Shown: positions 8,102 to 17,800 of the stretch, piece by piece | How positions within the stretch are numbered: position 1 is the stretch's first letter | How the letters are laid out: each line of letters starts with the position of its first letter | Source of the DNA: Candidatus Lokiarchaeota archaeon | GTDB taxonomy: Archaea > Asgardarchaeota > Thorarchaeia > Thorarchaeales > Thorarchaeaceae | NCBI GenBank assembly: GCA_014730275.1 | Contig: WJIL01000004.1 | Span: 1 to 40,210, forward strand | Length of the DNA: 40,210 bases | Direction of reading: 5' to 3' | Translations under genes and position numbers: made by a program | The notes under the pieces: model-generated | Databases searched by the model: none | What the model was told of the DNA's origin: nothing | The model's input: only the letters and a program-made list of their open reading frames with translations

Positions 8102-9751
8102 CTATACCCCTTTTACGCGTTCTTCATGTCCTGCCATGAGCAAGCCTAGCTCTTCATATGTAGTCTCTTCGGGTCTGACTTTCGCAACTATTTTACCCTC
8201 ATGAATCACAGCAATTCTTCCAGCCAAGTTGGTGATTTCATCGAGCTCTGCTGATATCAATAAAATAGCTGCTCCCTTATCTCGCATGTCGATCAGAGTG
8301 TTTCGTATGAATTCAGTTGCTCCTACATCAAGCCCTCGGGTAGGTTGAGCTGCCAACACGAGCTTTGGCTTGTAGGCCAATTCCCGTGCAACTATGACTT
8401 TTTGCTGATTACCTCCAGATAGGGTTCTCGTCGGCGCATTGATTGAAGAAACCATAATTGAGTATTCATCAACAAGATCACTAGAAAGCGAAGAAAGCTG
8501 TTGCATATTCAGCAGGGAATCATTCGGGCCAGTAGCAAAAGGCGCATAGTAATGCCTGCCAAGAGCTATATTATCCCGCACCGTGAAATCTAGAACCAAG
8601 CCCTTTCTGTGTCGATCCTCGGGGATGTGACATACTCCCGTCTCGCGGACCTTTCTTGCATCAAAGTTCGTGATTTCATTTCCATCGACGAAAACTCTAC
8701 CATCGTCGACTTTCCTGATGCCAGCAATCGCCTCAACGAGTTCGGTTTGTCCATTTCCTTCGACTCCCGCAATTCCCAGAATTTCACCCTCACGTACACT
8801 CAGATTCACACCATCAACCGCAACAAGACCGCGGGTATCTGTCACTCTGAGATTCTCAACTCGAAGTATTTCTTTTCCTGGGTGTGCTTCCTCCTTCTCG
8901 ATTCTGAATACAACAGGTCGTCCGACCATCATTTTTGCAAGTTCTTTTGGACTCGTATCATCCTTATCTACAGTTCCCACTAGCTTCCCCTCTCGGAGAA
9001 CAGTTATTCTGTCACAAAGAACCATAGGCTCTCTCAGTTTGTGTGTGATGAGAATAATGGTTCTGCCTTGCTCTTTGAATTTATCAAGAGTAACAAAAAG
9101 GTCGTCAACTTCCTGCGGTGTAAGCACGGAAGTCGGTTCATCTAGTATCAGGATTTCCGCATTCCGATAAAGCGTTTTTAGAATCTCAACTCGTTGTCTC
9201 AGGCCAACGGACAAATCTTGAATTTTAGCGAAGGGATCAATCTTCATGCCATTCTCCAGTGCAATTTCTTTGATTCTCTCTGCGGCTTTGTCTATGTCCG
9301 TGGGCATAAGTAGCCCTGCGTCTTGCCCAAGTCTGCTTTCAAACGATTTGAACTTGGCAATGGTTGGTTCTAGGCCGAGAATAACATTCTCAACAACTGT
9401 GAGAGGCGGAATGAGCTTGAAGTGTTGATGCACCATTCCCACACCTCGGGCTATAGCTCCGTTAGGTGATTCTAGGTCGACTTCTTCTCCACGTATTTTG
9501 ATTGTTCCACTATCCTTGGAAAGCAATCCATATAGAATATTCATCAGAGTGGTTTTGCCAGCTCCGTTTTCTCCTAGCAGGCCGTGTACTTCGCCTTCTT
9601 CGATGCGCAGTGTAATATCCTTGTTTGCCTCCACACCGCCAGGGAACGTCTTGCTGATGTTCTCAAGCTCAATCGCGTAAATGGTTATTTCCTCCTTTGC
9701 ATAAGGTGGATTGCTGTCTGAAAGCGTCCCGTTTGTTTGTGTCGCTATCAC
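8102..9751 (-). CDS. Nucleoside ABC transporter ATPase with two nucleotide-binding domains (YufO/NupO-like)
   Basis: A 549-residue double ATPase of the sugar/nucleoside importer type. The first domain has Walker A GENGAGKTT (about 60-68), signature LSVGLRQRVE and Walker B ILILDEPTS. The second domain has a degenerate Walker A (GVEGNGQTE), signature LSGGNQQK and a Walker B-like LVLAAQPTRGLD, as is usual for this group. It energises uptake through the two permeases encoded downstream. About 120 bases separate it from the binding-protein gene upstream, and this space contains the binding protein's terminator, so it may also have its own promoter (a TATATTTT-like element near 9802-9810 on the minus strand). 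Confidence 0.92.
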   Translation of the reverse strand: MIATQTNGTLSDSNPPYAKEEITIYAIELENISKTFPGGVEANKDITLRIEEGEVHGLLGENGAGKTTLMNILYGLLSKDSGTIKIRGEEVDLESPNGAIARGVGMVHQHFKLIPPLTVVENVILGLEPTIAKFKSFESRLGQDAGLLMPTDIDKAAERIKEIALENGMKIDPFAKIQDLSVGLRQRVEILKTLYRNAEILILDEPTSVLTPQEVDDLFVTLDKFKEQGRTIILITHKLREPMVLCDRITVLREGKLVGTVDKDDTSPKELAKMMVGRPVVFRIEKEEAHPGKEILRVENLRVTDTRGLVAVDGVNLSVREGEILGIAGVEGNGQTELVEAIAGIRKVDDGRVFVDGNEITNFDARKVRETGVCHIPEDRHRKGLVLDFTVRDNIALGRHYYAPFATGPNDSLLNMQQLSSLSSDLVDEYSIMVSSINAPTRTLSGGNQQKVIVARELAYKPKLVLAAQPTRGLDVGATEFIRNTLIDMRDKGAAILLISAELDEITNLAGRIAVIHEGKIVAKVRPEETTYEELGLLMAGHEERVKGV

Positions 9752-9819
9752 AAATGGTATTTAATGCTACGGGTTAGAGAGAACATATACTGGCTATCTA
9801 CAAAATATAGGAAGATGCG

Positions 9820-9853
9820 AAAAAAAAAGAGATAAGAGAGGCTGACGCCTCTC
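9820..9853 (-). terminator. Terminator after the BMP binding-protein gene
   Basis: On the minus strand GAGAGGC-GTCA-GCCTCTC (plus-strand 9836-9842 and 9847-9853) is a perfect 7-bp stem with a 4-base loop, followed shortly by nine T (plus-strand A run 9820-9828). It lies 20 bases past the stop and before the ATPase gene. Partial read-through would give more binding protein than membrane subunits. Confidence 0.85.
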
Positions 9854-9872
9854 AATCCGTTCTTACACTAGA

Positions 9873-10919
9873 TTACCAGTACTTGCTTGTTGGTACAGTG
9901 ACGTTGCCGTCAATGATTTTCTGCTTAAGGTCCTCAACCGTGGTTATGATGTCGTCTGGTAGCGTTAACAAGTCTTCATTGGTTTCGTAACCAACTCCAC
10001 CATTAGCAAGATTCCAGACACGAATTCCAGGCTGGAACTCATCGTTATAGACGTCCTCGATTGTCTCAAATACAGCGACATCTACCCGCTTCAGCATCGA
10101 CGTGATACAGGCAGTTGGTGGTTCAGGGTTCTCTGGATCTTCACATCCCAGATACATCTGGGGGCTATCAACACCAATAACATAGGTGTCGTGATCGGTC
10201 CCGTTATTCTTGGCTGCCGTAAAAGCACCTAATCCAGACTGACCAGCTGCAGCAAAAATAATGTCAGCGCCATCAGTGTACATTCCGTTTGCTAAGCTCT
10301 GACCCGCTGTGGGGTTTGCCCACTCACCAACATAATTGACTGAGTAGTCTATGCCTTCATTGGTGTAGTTTGCGCCCCATAGGTATCCAGCAGCAAACTC
10401 ATTAATTAGAGGGATATCCATCCCACCCAGAAAACCAATATGGTTGGTTTCTGTGTACATTCCTGCTATTGCACCAACAAGAGCTGATCCCTCGCTTGCC
10501 GAGAAAATAAGGCTCGACACATTGGGCTGGTCTACTACCATATCAACTATAGCAAAACGTTGGTTCGGGTAGTCTTTGGCCGTTTTGTTCAAGGCTTCTG
10601 CTTGATCGAATCCGATGGATATAATCAGCTCGTAGGTTTCTCCGGATTCAGGATTTGCATAATCCCGGAGATAGCCTTCGTACTCTGAAATCTCAGTCGG
10701 TTCGACGTACGTGAAATCCCAGCCTAACTCGGTCTTGGCTCGTTGAGCTCCCTCATAGGCGGCGTCGTTGAACGACTTGTCGCCTAATCCACCTGTCGCG
10801 AAAACAATGGCAACATTGGTGGGTGCAGGGAAGAGCATAGGTCCAAGGAATACAATTCCAGCACCTATAGCCACAACTAGCACAATGATAACGACTATGG
10901 CTGTTGTTTGTTTATTCAT
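9873..10919 (-). CDS. BMP/PnrA-family substrate-binding protein of a nucleoside ABC importer
   Basis: A 348-residue extracytoplasmic receptor. Residues 7-31 are a membrane-spanning N-terminus with no lipobox Cys, so it is probably tethered by this helix. The mature part opens with NVAIVFATGGLGDKSFNDAA, the BMP/PnrA hallmark, and continues with ELIISIGFDQAEALNKTAKD and FLGGMDIPLINEFAAGYLWG, as in the purine nucleoside receptor family. GGAGAG lies 7 bases before the ATG. It is the first gene of the importer locus. Purine nucleosides are the likely cargo by family; the sequence does not prove it. Confidence 0.9.
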   Translation of the reverse strand: MNKQTTAIVVIIVLVVAIGAGIVFLGPMLFPAPTNVAIVFATGGLGDKSFNDAAYEGAQRAKTELGWDFTYVEPTEISEYEGYLRDYANPESGETYELIISIGFDQAEALNKTAKDYPNQRFAIVDMVVDQPNVSSLIFSASEGSALVGAIAGMYTETNHIGFLGGMDIPLINEFAAGYLWGANYTNEGIDYSVNYVGEWANPTAGQSLANGMYTDGADIIFAAAGQSGLGAFTAAKNNGTDHDTYVIGVDSPQMYLGCEDPENPEPPTACITSMLKRVDVAVFETIEDVYNDEFQPGIRVWNLANGGVGYETNEDLLTLPDDIITTVEDLKQKIIDGNVTVPTSKYW

Positions 10920-11040
10920 TTTCTACTCTCCTTCGCGTTCATTAGCGTGTATTGAAAGTGCCTCTCACCGAGGCTCCCTTTGCTAGTGTTTGCTCAACCA
11001 CCCTAAAAAGGATAGTGCCTAGAATTGGAACGTCACCAAA

Positions 11041-11835
11041 TTGATTTTCACAAAACTGATAGGCATGTTTGTTACCCAACCAACCATGACGGTTGCAAAG
11101 CTAGTTCGTGGAGAAGACGAAACCTCCACAATCGTGTTTGTTCATGGTGCTGGAGGCTCAGCAGGCACATGGATGATGCAACTCCGAGGTTTATCAGACA
11201 GGTTGCGTGTTGTTGCTCTGGAATTGAACGGGCATGGAGATACACCAGATCGAGAACCAGAAGACGTAGATGGTACCTACCTGGAGGATATCAAGAGGAT
11301 TGTCCGCGAGTATCAGAAACCAATTCTGGCTGGGCATTCCATGGGGGGTGCACTCGCCCAATTGTACGCACTGAAATACCCAGACGAAATTTCAGGTCTA
11401 GTACTCATTGGCACTGGTGCCAAGCTCAAAGTCCACCCAAATGTGTTTGATGCCATCGACTCGGGCATGGACAAATACCTAGAACTCGTCGAACAATTCA
11501 TGTTCAGCAAAGAGACTGATGATGAAGTGATTCAAGCTTCTCTGAAGGAGATCCGCCAATGCCCCAGAAGCGTCATCAGACGGGACTTTGAGATGTGCAA
11601 CAACTTCGATATCATGAACGAAGTAAGTCAAATCGATTTACCTACGCTCATTCTCGTTGGAGCAGATGACCTCATGACTCCACCAAAATACGCGAAGTAC
11701 CTGCATGAAAATATCCCCAACTCAGAATTTCATGTTATTGATAATGCCGGCCACGGTGTTATGGTTGAGCAACCAAGCGAATTGAACAGCATGGTAATGC
11801 AGTGGACTGAAAGAATACTAAATCTATCTGATTAA
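11041..11835 (+). CDS. Alpha/beta hydrolase
   Basis: A cytoplasmic protein of up to 264 residues with the alpha/beta-hydrolase catalytic set: oxyanion segment FVHGAGGSAGTW, nucleophile elbow GHSMGG (Ser about 100), acid in LILVGADDLMTP and base in NAGHGV near the C-terminus. The substrate is unknown; esterase, lipase or C-C hydrolase roles all fit. The start is unsettled: TTG at 11041, ATG at 11065 or ATG at 11086 are all in frame, none has a clear ribosome site, and the last begins MTVAKLVRG immediately before the conserved core. A CTAAAAAG box at 11003-11010 would put transcription start near 11035. The 3' end overlaps the convergent gene by 12 bases. Confidence 0.85.
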   Translation: MIFTKLIGMFVTQPTMTVAKLVRGEDETSTIVFVHGAGGSAGTWMMQLRGLSDRLRVVALELNGHGDTPDREPEDVDGTYLEDIKRIVREYQKPILAGHSMGGALAQLYALKYPDEISGLVLIGTGAKLKVHPNVFDAIDSGMDKYLELVEQFMFSKETDDEVIQASLKEIRQCPRSVIRRDFEMCNNFDIMNEVSQIDLPTLILVGADDLMTPPKYAKYLHENIPNSEFHVIDNAGHGVMVEQPSELNSMVMQWTERILNLSD

Positions 11836-12231
11836 TTTCTGCCTCTTTCGTTCCATCTCGACTGCGCGCATCATCCGGGTTCTATCGAAATAGACTTCGT
11901 TTCGCGTTATCTTACCCTCTTCCAACTCAACAATGTCGACCCCCATTTCAGTCAATTCCTCAGCACCCACATGGATTTCGCATTCCCATTTAACAATAAA
12001 TCCGCGTTCAATCGGGAAGACTTCAATCGGGGTCCATACCCAATCGTGGTACTTCCGCAATAACTTCCTAAAATATTCCAGAATCTCATCTCGGCCCTGC
12101 AGACCCTGTCGATGTTTTGGATCCATATACTGAGCATCCTCAGCGTAGAATTCAATCAGCTTCTCTGGTTGGTTTCCAGTCCATGTCGAAAGCCACTCTT
12201 CACAGAATTCAAAGAGGTCGTCTTTTGTCAT
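11824..12231 (-). CDS. SnoaL-like/NTF2-fold protein
   Basis: A 135-residue protein of the NTF2/SnoaL type. The N-terminal helices FEFCEEWLSTWTGNQPEKLIEFY lead to the signature AEDAQYMDP, followed by LQGRDEILEYFRKLLRKY, and then long antiparallel strands (FIVKWECEIHV, GVDIVELEEGKITRNEVYFD). The fold makes a cone-shaped pocket that in relatives holds small hydrophobic substrates (ketosteroid-isomerase or polyketide-cyclase type). No catalytic residue can be assigned with certainty. It is convergent with, and overlaps by 12 bases, the alpha/beta hydrolase gene. Confidence 0.75.
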   Translation of the reverse strand: MTKDDLFEFCEEWLSTWTGNQPEKLIEFYAEDAQYMDPKHRQGLQGRDEILEYFRKLLRKYHDWVWTPIEVFPIERGFIVKWECEIHVGAEELTEMGVDIVELEEGKITRNEVYFDRTRMMRAVEMERKRQKLIR

Positions 12232-12376
12232 ACAGTTTACATCCTATTTCCTGGCTTTATTCGATGCTCAATCGAGTCGTTTTCTACGGCTATGTAGTGA
12301 TAAAGGTAACTAACGACGAGACAGATTTGATTCCTGTAAAGAATCCGAGTAGTTGATTCCATGGCTGAAACTGAAG

Positions 12377-12406
12377 AAAAAGGAGTGGAGGGGTACTTGC
12401 CCCTCC
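12377..12406 (-). terminator. Terminator of the MFS transporter gene
   Basis: On the minus strand GGAGGGG-CAAGTA-CCCCTCC (plus-strand 12387-12393 and 12400-12406) is a perfect 7-bp stem, followed after a few bases by TTTTT (12377-12381). It lies 12 bases past the MFS stop codon. Confidence 0.75.
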
Positions 12407-12417
12407 TCTAGTGGCTT

Positions 12418-13803
12418 CTATTCTACGGCAAACGGAATATCATCCTCCAGATAAACTTCCGCTTCTCCTTTAACTGGTTGCCTTACCTTCAGTAACAGCA
12501 GTATTGCTACAACAAAGAAAAGAAGAATAACCAGCATAGCAGCCATGTGTGCCTCTATTGTAAGTGATGGCAACTGCTGTGGATTCACCAAGAGCAGCAC
12601 TGATCCGTATACAAACGGTCCCAGTATAGCAGCGAATTTTCCGGTGAGGGCATAGAACCCATACATCTCCGTCTTTTTCTCCTCAGGAATGAACTGTCCA
12701 AACATACTGCGTGCTGTGCTTTGTGATGAACCCATGCCAACACCCGCAATCATGCCAACAATCCACCATATTGTCTGACCAAATCCGACAAACAAATACG
12801 CTATCAATAAGGCTGCAATCCAGATGAACAAGGTAGAGATCAGCGTTTTTTTCGTACCGATTCTATCAGCAATCGAACCGAAAATGAAGGCACCTGGTAT
12901 AGCTGCCAATTGCGTTACTGCGAAGAAAACGAGCGTCATTGTTGTATCGAAAGCATAGACGGCAGCACCGAAGATGGCTGCGTAGTAGATAACTGTCGTT
13001 ATTGCATCACTGAATAAGAAGTAGGCTACAAGGAATAATGGAAGTCCTTCGTAGTTTCGTATCTGTCTCAGTGTATTTGCCACCCTTCTGAAACCGACTC
13101 TTGCAATTCCGATATCCTCTTCTCCAGGAAGTTTCTTCGCTGGACGGCTTTTCAGCATGATGAAGCTGGGAATAGAAAAGACCAGGAAAAACAGGGCACT
13201 TAGAATGAAGGCATAGGTGTATGGGAGACCATAGACGAAGGTCGTAACCAACGCTATCAAAATTGTAGCCATGGCACCAACATATCCAGCAGCAAATCCA
13301 TACCCACCGATACGGCCAATATTCTCTTCAGTTGAAATTTCGGGCAACCACGCGTTATAGAATGGCAGGGCGCCCTGAAAGCCAATATTTGCTATGATGA
13401 ATATCAGCCATGCCCATACCCAGATATCCAGTCCCAGCACAGGTGGAAAACTGAAAGGTCCTGACTCTGTAGGAAGGATCGGCGGCAGGAAAATCATCAT
13501 GGCTGTAAATATGATGCAGATGCTTGTATAGAAGCCCATGAATTTCTTCTTGGATCCTCCAAAGTCAGCAATCGCTCCAAGCACTGGTGAGCTCAGTGCT
13601 ATGACAATCATCGTTATGCTTCCAGCATATCCCCACATGGCGTCTCCAAGCGTTTCATTTCCAACGAGAAGACGGAAATATAGGGGGAAAAGGGCCGTTA
13701 CTATCAACACTGTGAAACTCGTATTGGCAAGATCGTAGAGATACCAGCCAACCCGTTCTTTTCGGTCGGTTGGCACCTTTTTTGTTGTTTGTTCATTACT
13801 CAT
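12418..13803 (-). CDS. MFS transporter of the UMF1 (YxiO/Atg22-like) type
   Basis: A 461-residue protein with about 12 membrane helices. The opening GWYLYDLANTSFTVLIVTALFPLYF matches the UMF1 family (usual form WALYDWANSxF), and the second half contains the repeated MFS loop FGSIADRIGTKKT. Bacterial and archaeal members are uncharacterised exporters or facilitators, and the fungal relative Atg22 exports amino acids from vacuoles, so the substrate is open. I chose the ATG at 13803; 43 residues in frame upstream would cover the promoter and its palindromes and are not coding. A TTTATA element lies about 55 bases upstream. Confidence 0.85.
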   Translation of the reverse strand: MSNEQTTKKVPTDRKERVGWYLYDLANTSFTVLIVTALFPLYFRLLVGNETLGDAMWGYAGSITMIVIALSSPVLGAIADFGGSKKKFMGFYTSICIIFTAMMIFLPPILPTESGPFSFPPVLGLDIWVWAWLIFIIANIGFQGALPFYNAWLPEISTEENIGRIGGYGFAAGYVGAMATILIALVTTFVYGLPYTYAFILSALFFLVFSIPSFIMLKSRPAKKLPGEEDIGIARVGFRRVANTLRQIRNYEGLPLFLVAYFLFSDAITTVIYYAAIFGAAVYAFDTTMTLVFFAVTQLAAIPGAFIFGSIADRIGTKKTLISTLFIWIAALLIAYLFVGFGQTIWWIVGMIAGVGMGSSQSTARSMFGQFIPEEKKTEMYGFYALTGKFAAILGPFVYGSVLLLVNPQQLPSLTIEAHMAAMLVILLFFVVAILLLLKVRQPVKGEAEVYLEDDIPFAVE

Positions 13804-13884
13804 ATGATACACTCCATCTAGCGGGTAGTCTATACTTACCCACGACCAAGTGGGTATAAATTGCACATGCAATTGTATCATATG
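13801..13884. promoter_or_regulatory. Nested palindromes over the MFS promoter and start codon
   Basis: Three inverted repeats are nested here. The outer pair CATATGATAC (13801-13810) and GTATCATATG (13875-13884) is perfect over 10 bp and its first arm covers the MFS start codon. Inside are TACCCAC/GTGGGTA (13837-13843, 13850-13856), and ATTGCA-CA-TGCAAT (13860-13873). The minus-strand TATA-like box TTTATA overlaps the junction of the two inner repeats (13856-13861). This looks like an operator region for a repressor; the outer arms could also pair in RNA only if transcription starts further upstream than the TATA box implies. Confidence 0.55.
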
Positions 13885-14022
13885 CATTGCCCTTCCTAGT
13901 ATTATCTCTACTGATTTTTTGACAATCAACAAATATTGTAAGCAGATATCAAGGTGAAATCATAAATAAGAAATTCAACTTGGATGAGCGCCGAGTCTTG
14001 ATATAATCCATTTCTTACAGTT

Positions 14023-14717
14023 TTAGGAACTGCCTATTCTTGAATCGCCATATTGTCGCTTCTTGAAGTACTCAATGGTAAGAATAGATACCACTGTTGC
14101 TGCTGCAACAGCCGCAAACAAAGGAAGAAACCTGCTCAATGCCCTAAGCAAGATGAGATCCAACGGCGTATCTTCAGGATATTTGACGATGACACAAACA
14201 GTATCCTTGACAGTATTTCCTTCCGAATCATACAGAATCAATGTGTATCTATAGCTACCGACTTCTAATCCATCAATATTAAAAGTAATGGCAGATCCAT
14301 ACCAAGAACCAGCCTTGATCAGTGTACGCATACCGAAGACTTTGAATGAATGGGCGTCCCAGTCCCACGCATTCCAGATGATTGAATTCCCCGTAGTATT
14401 CCAGAAATACGAGATATTATACAGATGCTCAACAACCGGTTCTTCCCGATTAAAGGCAAAGGGATGGTCATCAGTCCTTGAAGTAGATAGGGATTTTTCG
14501 GGGTTCCATTTCCTTCAAAACCTTGTTTTTCAAAATCACAATCATTTTCTACGACGATAGATGCATGTTCAACGTAAGATGAGACAGAATGGGATTTGCG
14601 TTCTGCTTTGCTCAGAGCTGCAGACCTAGATACAGGATTATCACTATCATTTAGAAATAGCAGTCCTAAGATGAGAAGAACAAGTGCCACTTTATTTACT
14701 GAAACTCCATCCATCAT
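14023..14717 (-). pseudogene. Internally deleted and frameshifted NosD-like gene
   Basis: Two adjacent reading frames make one broken gene. The N-terminal part, in one frame, has a signal-like segment and CDFEKQGFEGNGTPKNPYLLQ, matching SDFSEQGWPGSGTLEDPYIIQ near residue 60 of the intact neighbour at 14851. Near 14470 homology jumps to another frame, reading TDDHPFAFNREEPVVEH and later NTTGNSIIWNAWDWD, matching residues about 901-940 of the neighbour. It then continues to the anchor helix. So about 830 residues of beta-helix are missing and the frame changes at the junction. The leader GGATGGAGTTTC is kept, but the base after it no longer gives an ATG. Programmed frameshifting is possible but less likely. 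Confidence 0.75.
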
Positions 14718-14850
14718 ACACTATGCATTGTGTTTGTAACCAAAAAAACTTTCAGCGCCAAGCAAACAGGCAGATATTGTTATCTTTGTTGATTTCTTCC
14801 ATAGTATGATTCTACCATTTGATATGAAATGGCAGGCTTGTACTGGAAAT

Positions 14851-17800
14851 CTAATCTTCTACGGGATATTTTTCTTCAAAATAATCAATGGCGAGTATGG
14901 ATATCACTGTCACTGCTGCCAAAACAGTCATGATTTGGAATAACCACCGCAAAGTTCCCATAGGAAGGATGCCTGGTGTCATATCGGGTGGATACTTTAC
15001 AACCACCTCAACAGTGTCTGTCGCGAAGTTGTTTTCTTGATCACATACAATTAGCGTATATCTGTGAATCCCTACATCAAGTCCGTTAATATCAAGAATA
15101 ATGGATGAACCATTCCATGAACCGGACAGAATAGGTGTATACCCGTAGAAGATTCTGTATGATTTGCAGTCCCAGTCCCAAGCAATCCAATTCAGATAAT
15201 GTCCAGTTGTATTGTAGTAATACTCTACATCGTTTTGGGGAGATAGGACTGGCTTTGCCCGGTGAAAGTCGAATGGATGTTCATCTATACTCCCTGCCGT
15301 TCCCTCTATGGAATAGATACCCCCAGAATAACCAGCCCAATAGTTGCCAAGTTTGTCCTTTTCCCAGATGTTCGAGTCACCATCATCGAATCCGTCAGAG
15401 TGTGTGTTGAACCCAAGGCGATTCAAGTAGATCTGATTGTTTGAACTACCTTCTTCTAGATTCATCCCATATCTCTGGTTATAGGCAGCTACGTTCTTTG
15501 ATAGTACACCTTCTCTAAGATGCAGCAGGAATCCGTCTTTCGAGTTATTGCGAGCAAAATTCTGAATTACATCACACGAATACGAGTATTGAATACTGAA
15601 TCCAGCATTGGAGTTGCTAGAAGCATTGTTGAGGCTTATGATGCACCCCGTACCCTCATAGATTGTAAAACCATCATATCCGTTTTCAAACGCGAAGTTT
15701 CCATTCAGGATACAGTTACGAGACAGAATAAGAAAGAATCCTCCTGATTCTCCTGAGATAGCATGGTTTTCTGTCAATGTACTGTCCGGAGAATGCGTAA
15801 CGAAGAAACCCACATATGTGCAGTTCAACGCCCTATTGCCCTTGAGGGTTGAATTTGGTGACTTTTCAATTCTGAATCCATAATATGAGCTTCCCGCAAC
15901 TGTGCTATTAGTTACGGTGCAATCTGTACAGTACGCAAGCTGAACATTACCGGAATCATTGAAGACTGCATCACTCACTGTTGTATTATGGCAGTTTAGA
16001 AGAAGTATTTGACCGAAATCGGTGCCATCAATTTTTGCATTTCGTAACTCTCTGAAATAACCCAACGGCTTTCCATTGACAGTGTTGTCAGCTACATCTT
16101 GCTCCCATTCTCTCAAACTACCAACTATAGAAAGAGAGTTTCCGAAGAGGCTATTATTTTTGACAGTACCATTGGCACAATATGCTAGATGGATTCCCTG
16201 CTTCGAATTAGCGGTGATTCGGTTATCAATCAGCTCAAATCCATCAACCATATCCACAAATATGCCATGCCCACCATTGTTCTCGATAGTGCAATCATCT
16301 AAGCAAGGATAATCAGAATCGTCCAAGTAGAAACCGTGATCAGTATTGCCATTTGCGGTATTGTTAATGTAGGTACAAAAATGGGAACCCCGCGAATAGA
16401 ATCCATATCCTGAAGTATAAGTCGCGTAATTGTGCTTCAATATGCAATTCTCAGAGTAGAATAGATGATAGGCAGCATACGTGGAGCGAGTTACATTGTT
16501 ATTGGTTAGATTACACCCGGGAGAGTATGCGAGTTGAATTCCTATTGAAACATTAACAAACATCGCATCCATCACAACGACATTTCTACAATTGACAAGG
16601 ACAATCTGTCCGTAGAACCTGCCATTCAACACAAAATCTTCCAAATCCACGAAATAGCCAAGGCTTCTCCCATTTACGGTGTTTCCTCTGATTTCGTGTA
16701 TCCATTCGTTCATGTTAGATGCGGCTAGTAATAGCCCGTTTTCTATGAAGATATTGTCTTCCAGAACGCAAGTAAAAGATTGTGCTAGAATGAACCCATT
16801 CTCATTCTCGGCAATGGTGTTTGCAGTAAACGTAATATCTCGACACACACGTACATGAAACCCGATTTCATTCTTGCTTGCCACATTGTTTTCCGTTACA
16901 GTATCATCGGTGTATCTCAAATCAAATCCGTATTTACTATGTGACACGGAATTATCAGTCAATGTGCATTGTTCACAATCACTTAGGAATACTCCCCTGT
17001 TTGAGCTATTCGTAATCATGTTGTCGCTTATTACGCAAGAAGTGCAACCCTGTAGTTTGAAAGCTAGATTCGAATTGGACATTGTATTACCCGTCAAGTC
17101 GCAGGTAGAGCAATGTCCAAGCTGAATTCCCCCACCTTGAGAGAAGTTTCCGTCGGCAACACTGATATCGGTACAATCTGCTAGAATGACCTCACCATAG
17201 GAGCTCGCATCTATATCCTCACTGTTTATGCTTCTGTAGTATTTCACAGGTTTTCCGTTGAGTATGTTTCCTGATATATCATGCAGCCAATATGAAACAC
17301 GAGAGCCATCCAATCTAATATCATTGTCAACAAGTGTGTTGTTAATAACTTCACAATTCTCTGATTTTAAGTAGATACCGCATTCAAGGTTGCGGCTTAC
17401 AGTATTATCGGTGAAAGAACAGTACTGACAGTACAGCGCATCGAAACCTGCAAACAAGTTCCTTTTCGCGGTACTATGCATAACCTGGCAGTTCTCACAG
17501 AATGATAGTAGAAATCCTGCCTCTGAGTTCCCTATCGCTGTATTGTTGATTAGAATGCAATCGCGTGAAGAGCTTATGAAAACACCCCGAGCGTGGTCCC
17601 TAATCAGGCAATCTTGGATGATGCCATTCTCCACCTTGTAGAAGTAGATTCCGTTGGAGAGGGATTCAGTATCTGCTGATATAGTGCAGTTCCTTATTTC
17701 GAAGTAAGCTGTAGTGTTCCGGATTTCGATGCAGGTGTAGTCGCTACTAATGACCAAGTCCTGAATGATATATGGATCTTCCAGAGTGCCACTTCCGGGC

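Noticed and set aside
10920-11000. A purine riboswitch in the binding-protein leader
   Set aside because: A short hairpin (GCCTC/GAGGC) is present but the conserved purine-aptamer loops and three-way junction are not.
13804-13932. N-terminal extension of the MFS transporter (43 residues)
   Set aside because: The stretch covers a TATA-like box and palindromes and has no transporter similarity.
14319-14717. A separate 132-residue gene, with another 102-residue gene at 14023-14331
   Set aside because: The two frames match the N- and C-terminal parts of the adjacent NosD-like protein, so they are pieces of one broken gene.
14815-14832. Terminator hairpin CCATTT/AAATGG after the 14851-17985 gene
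   Set aside because: The stem is short and A/T-rich and no T run follows on the minus strand.
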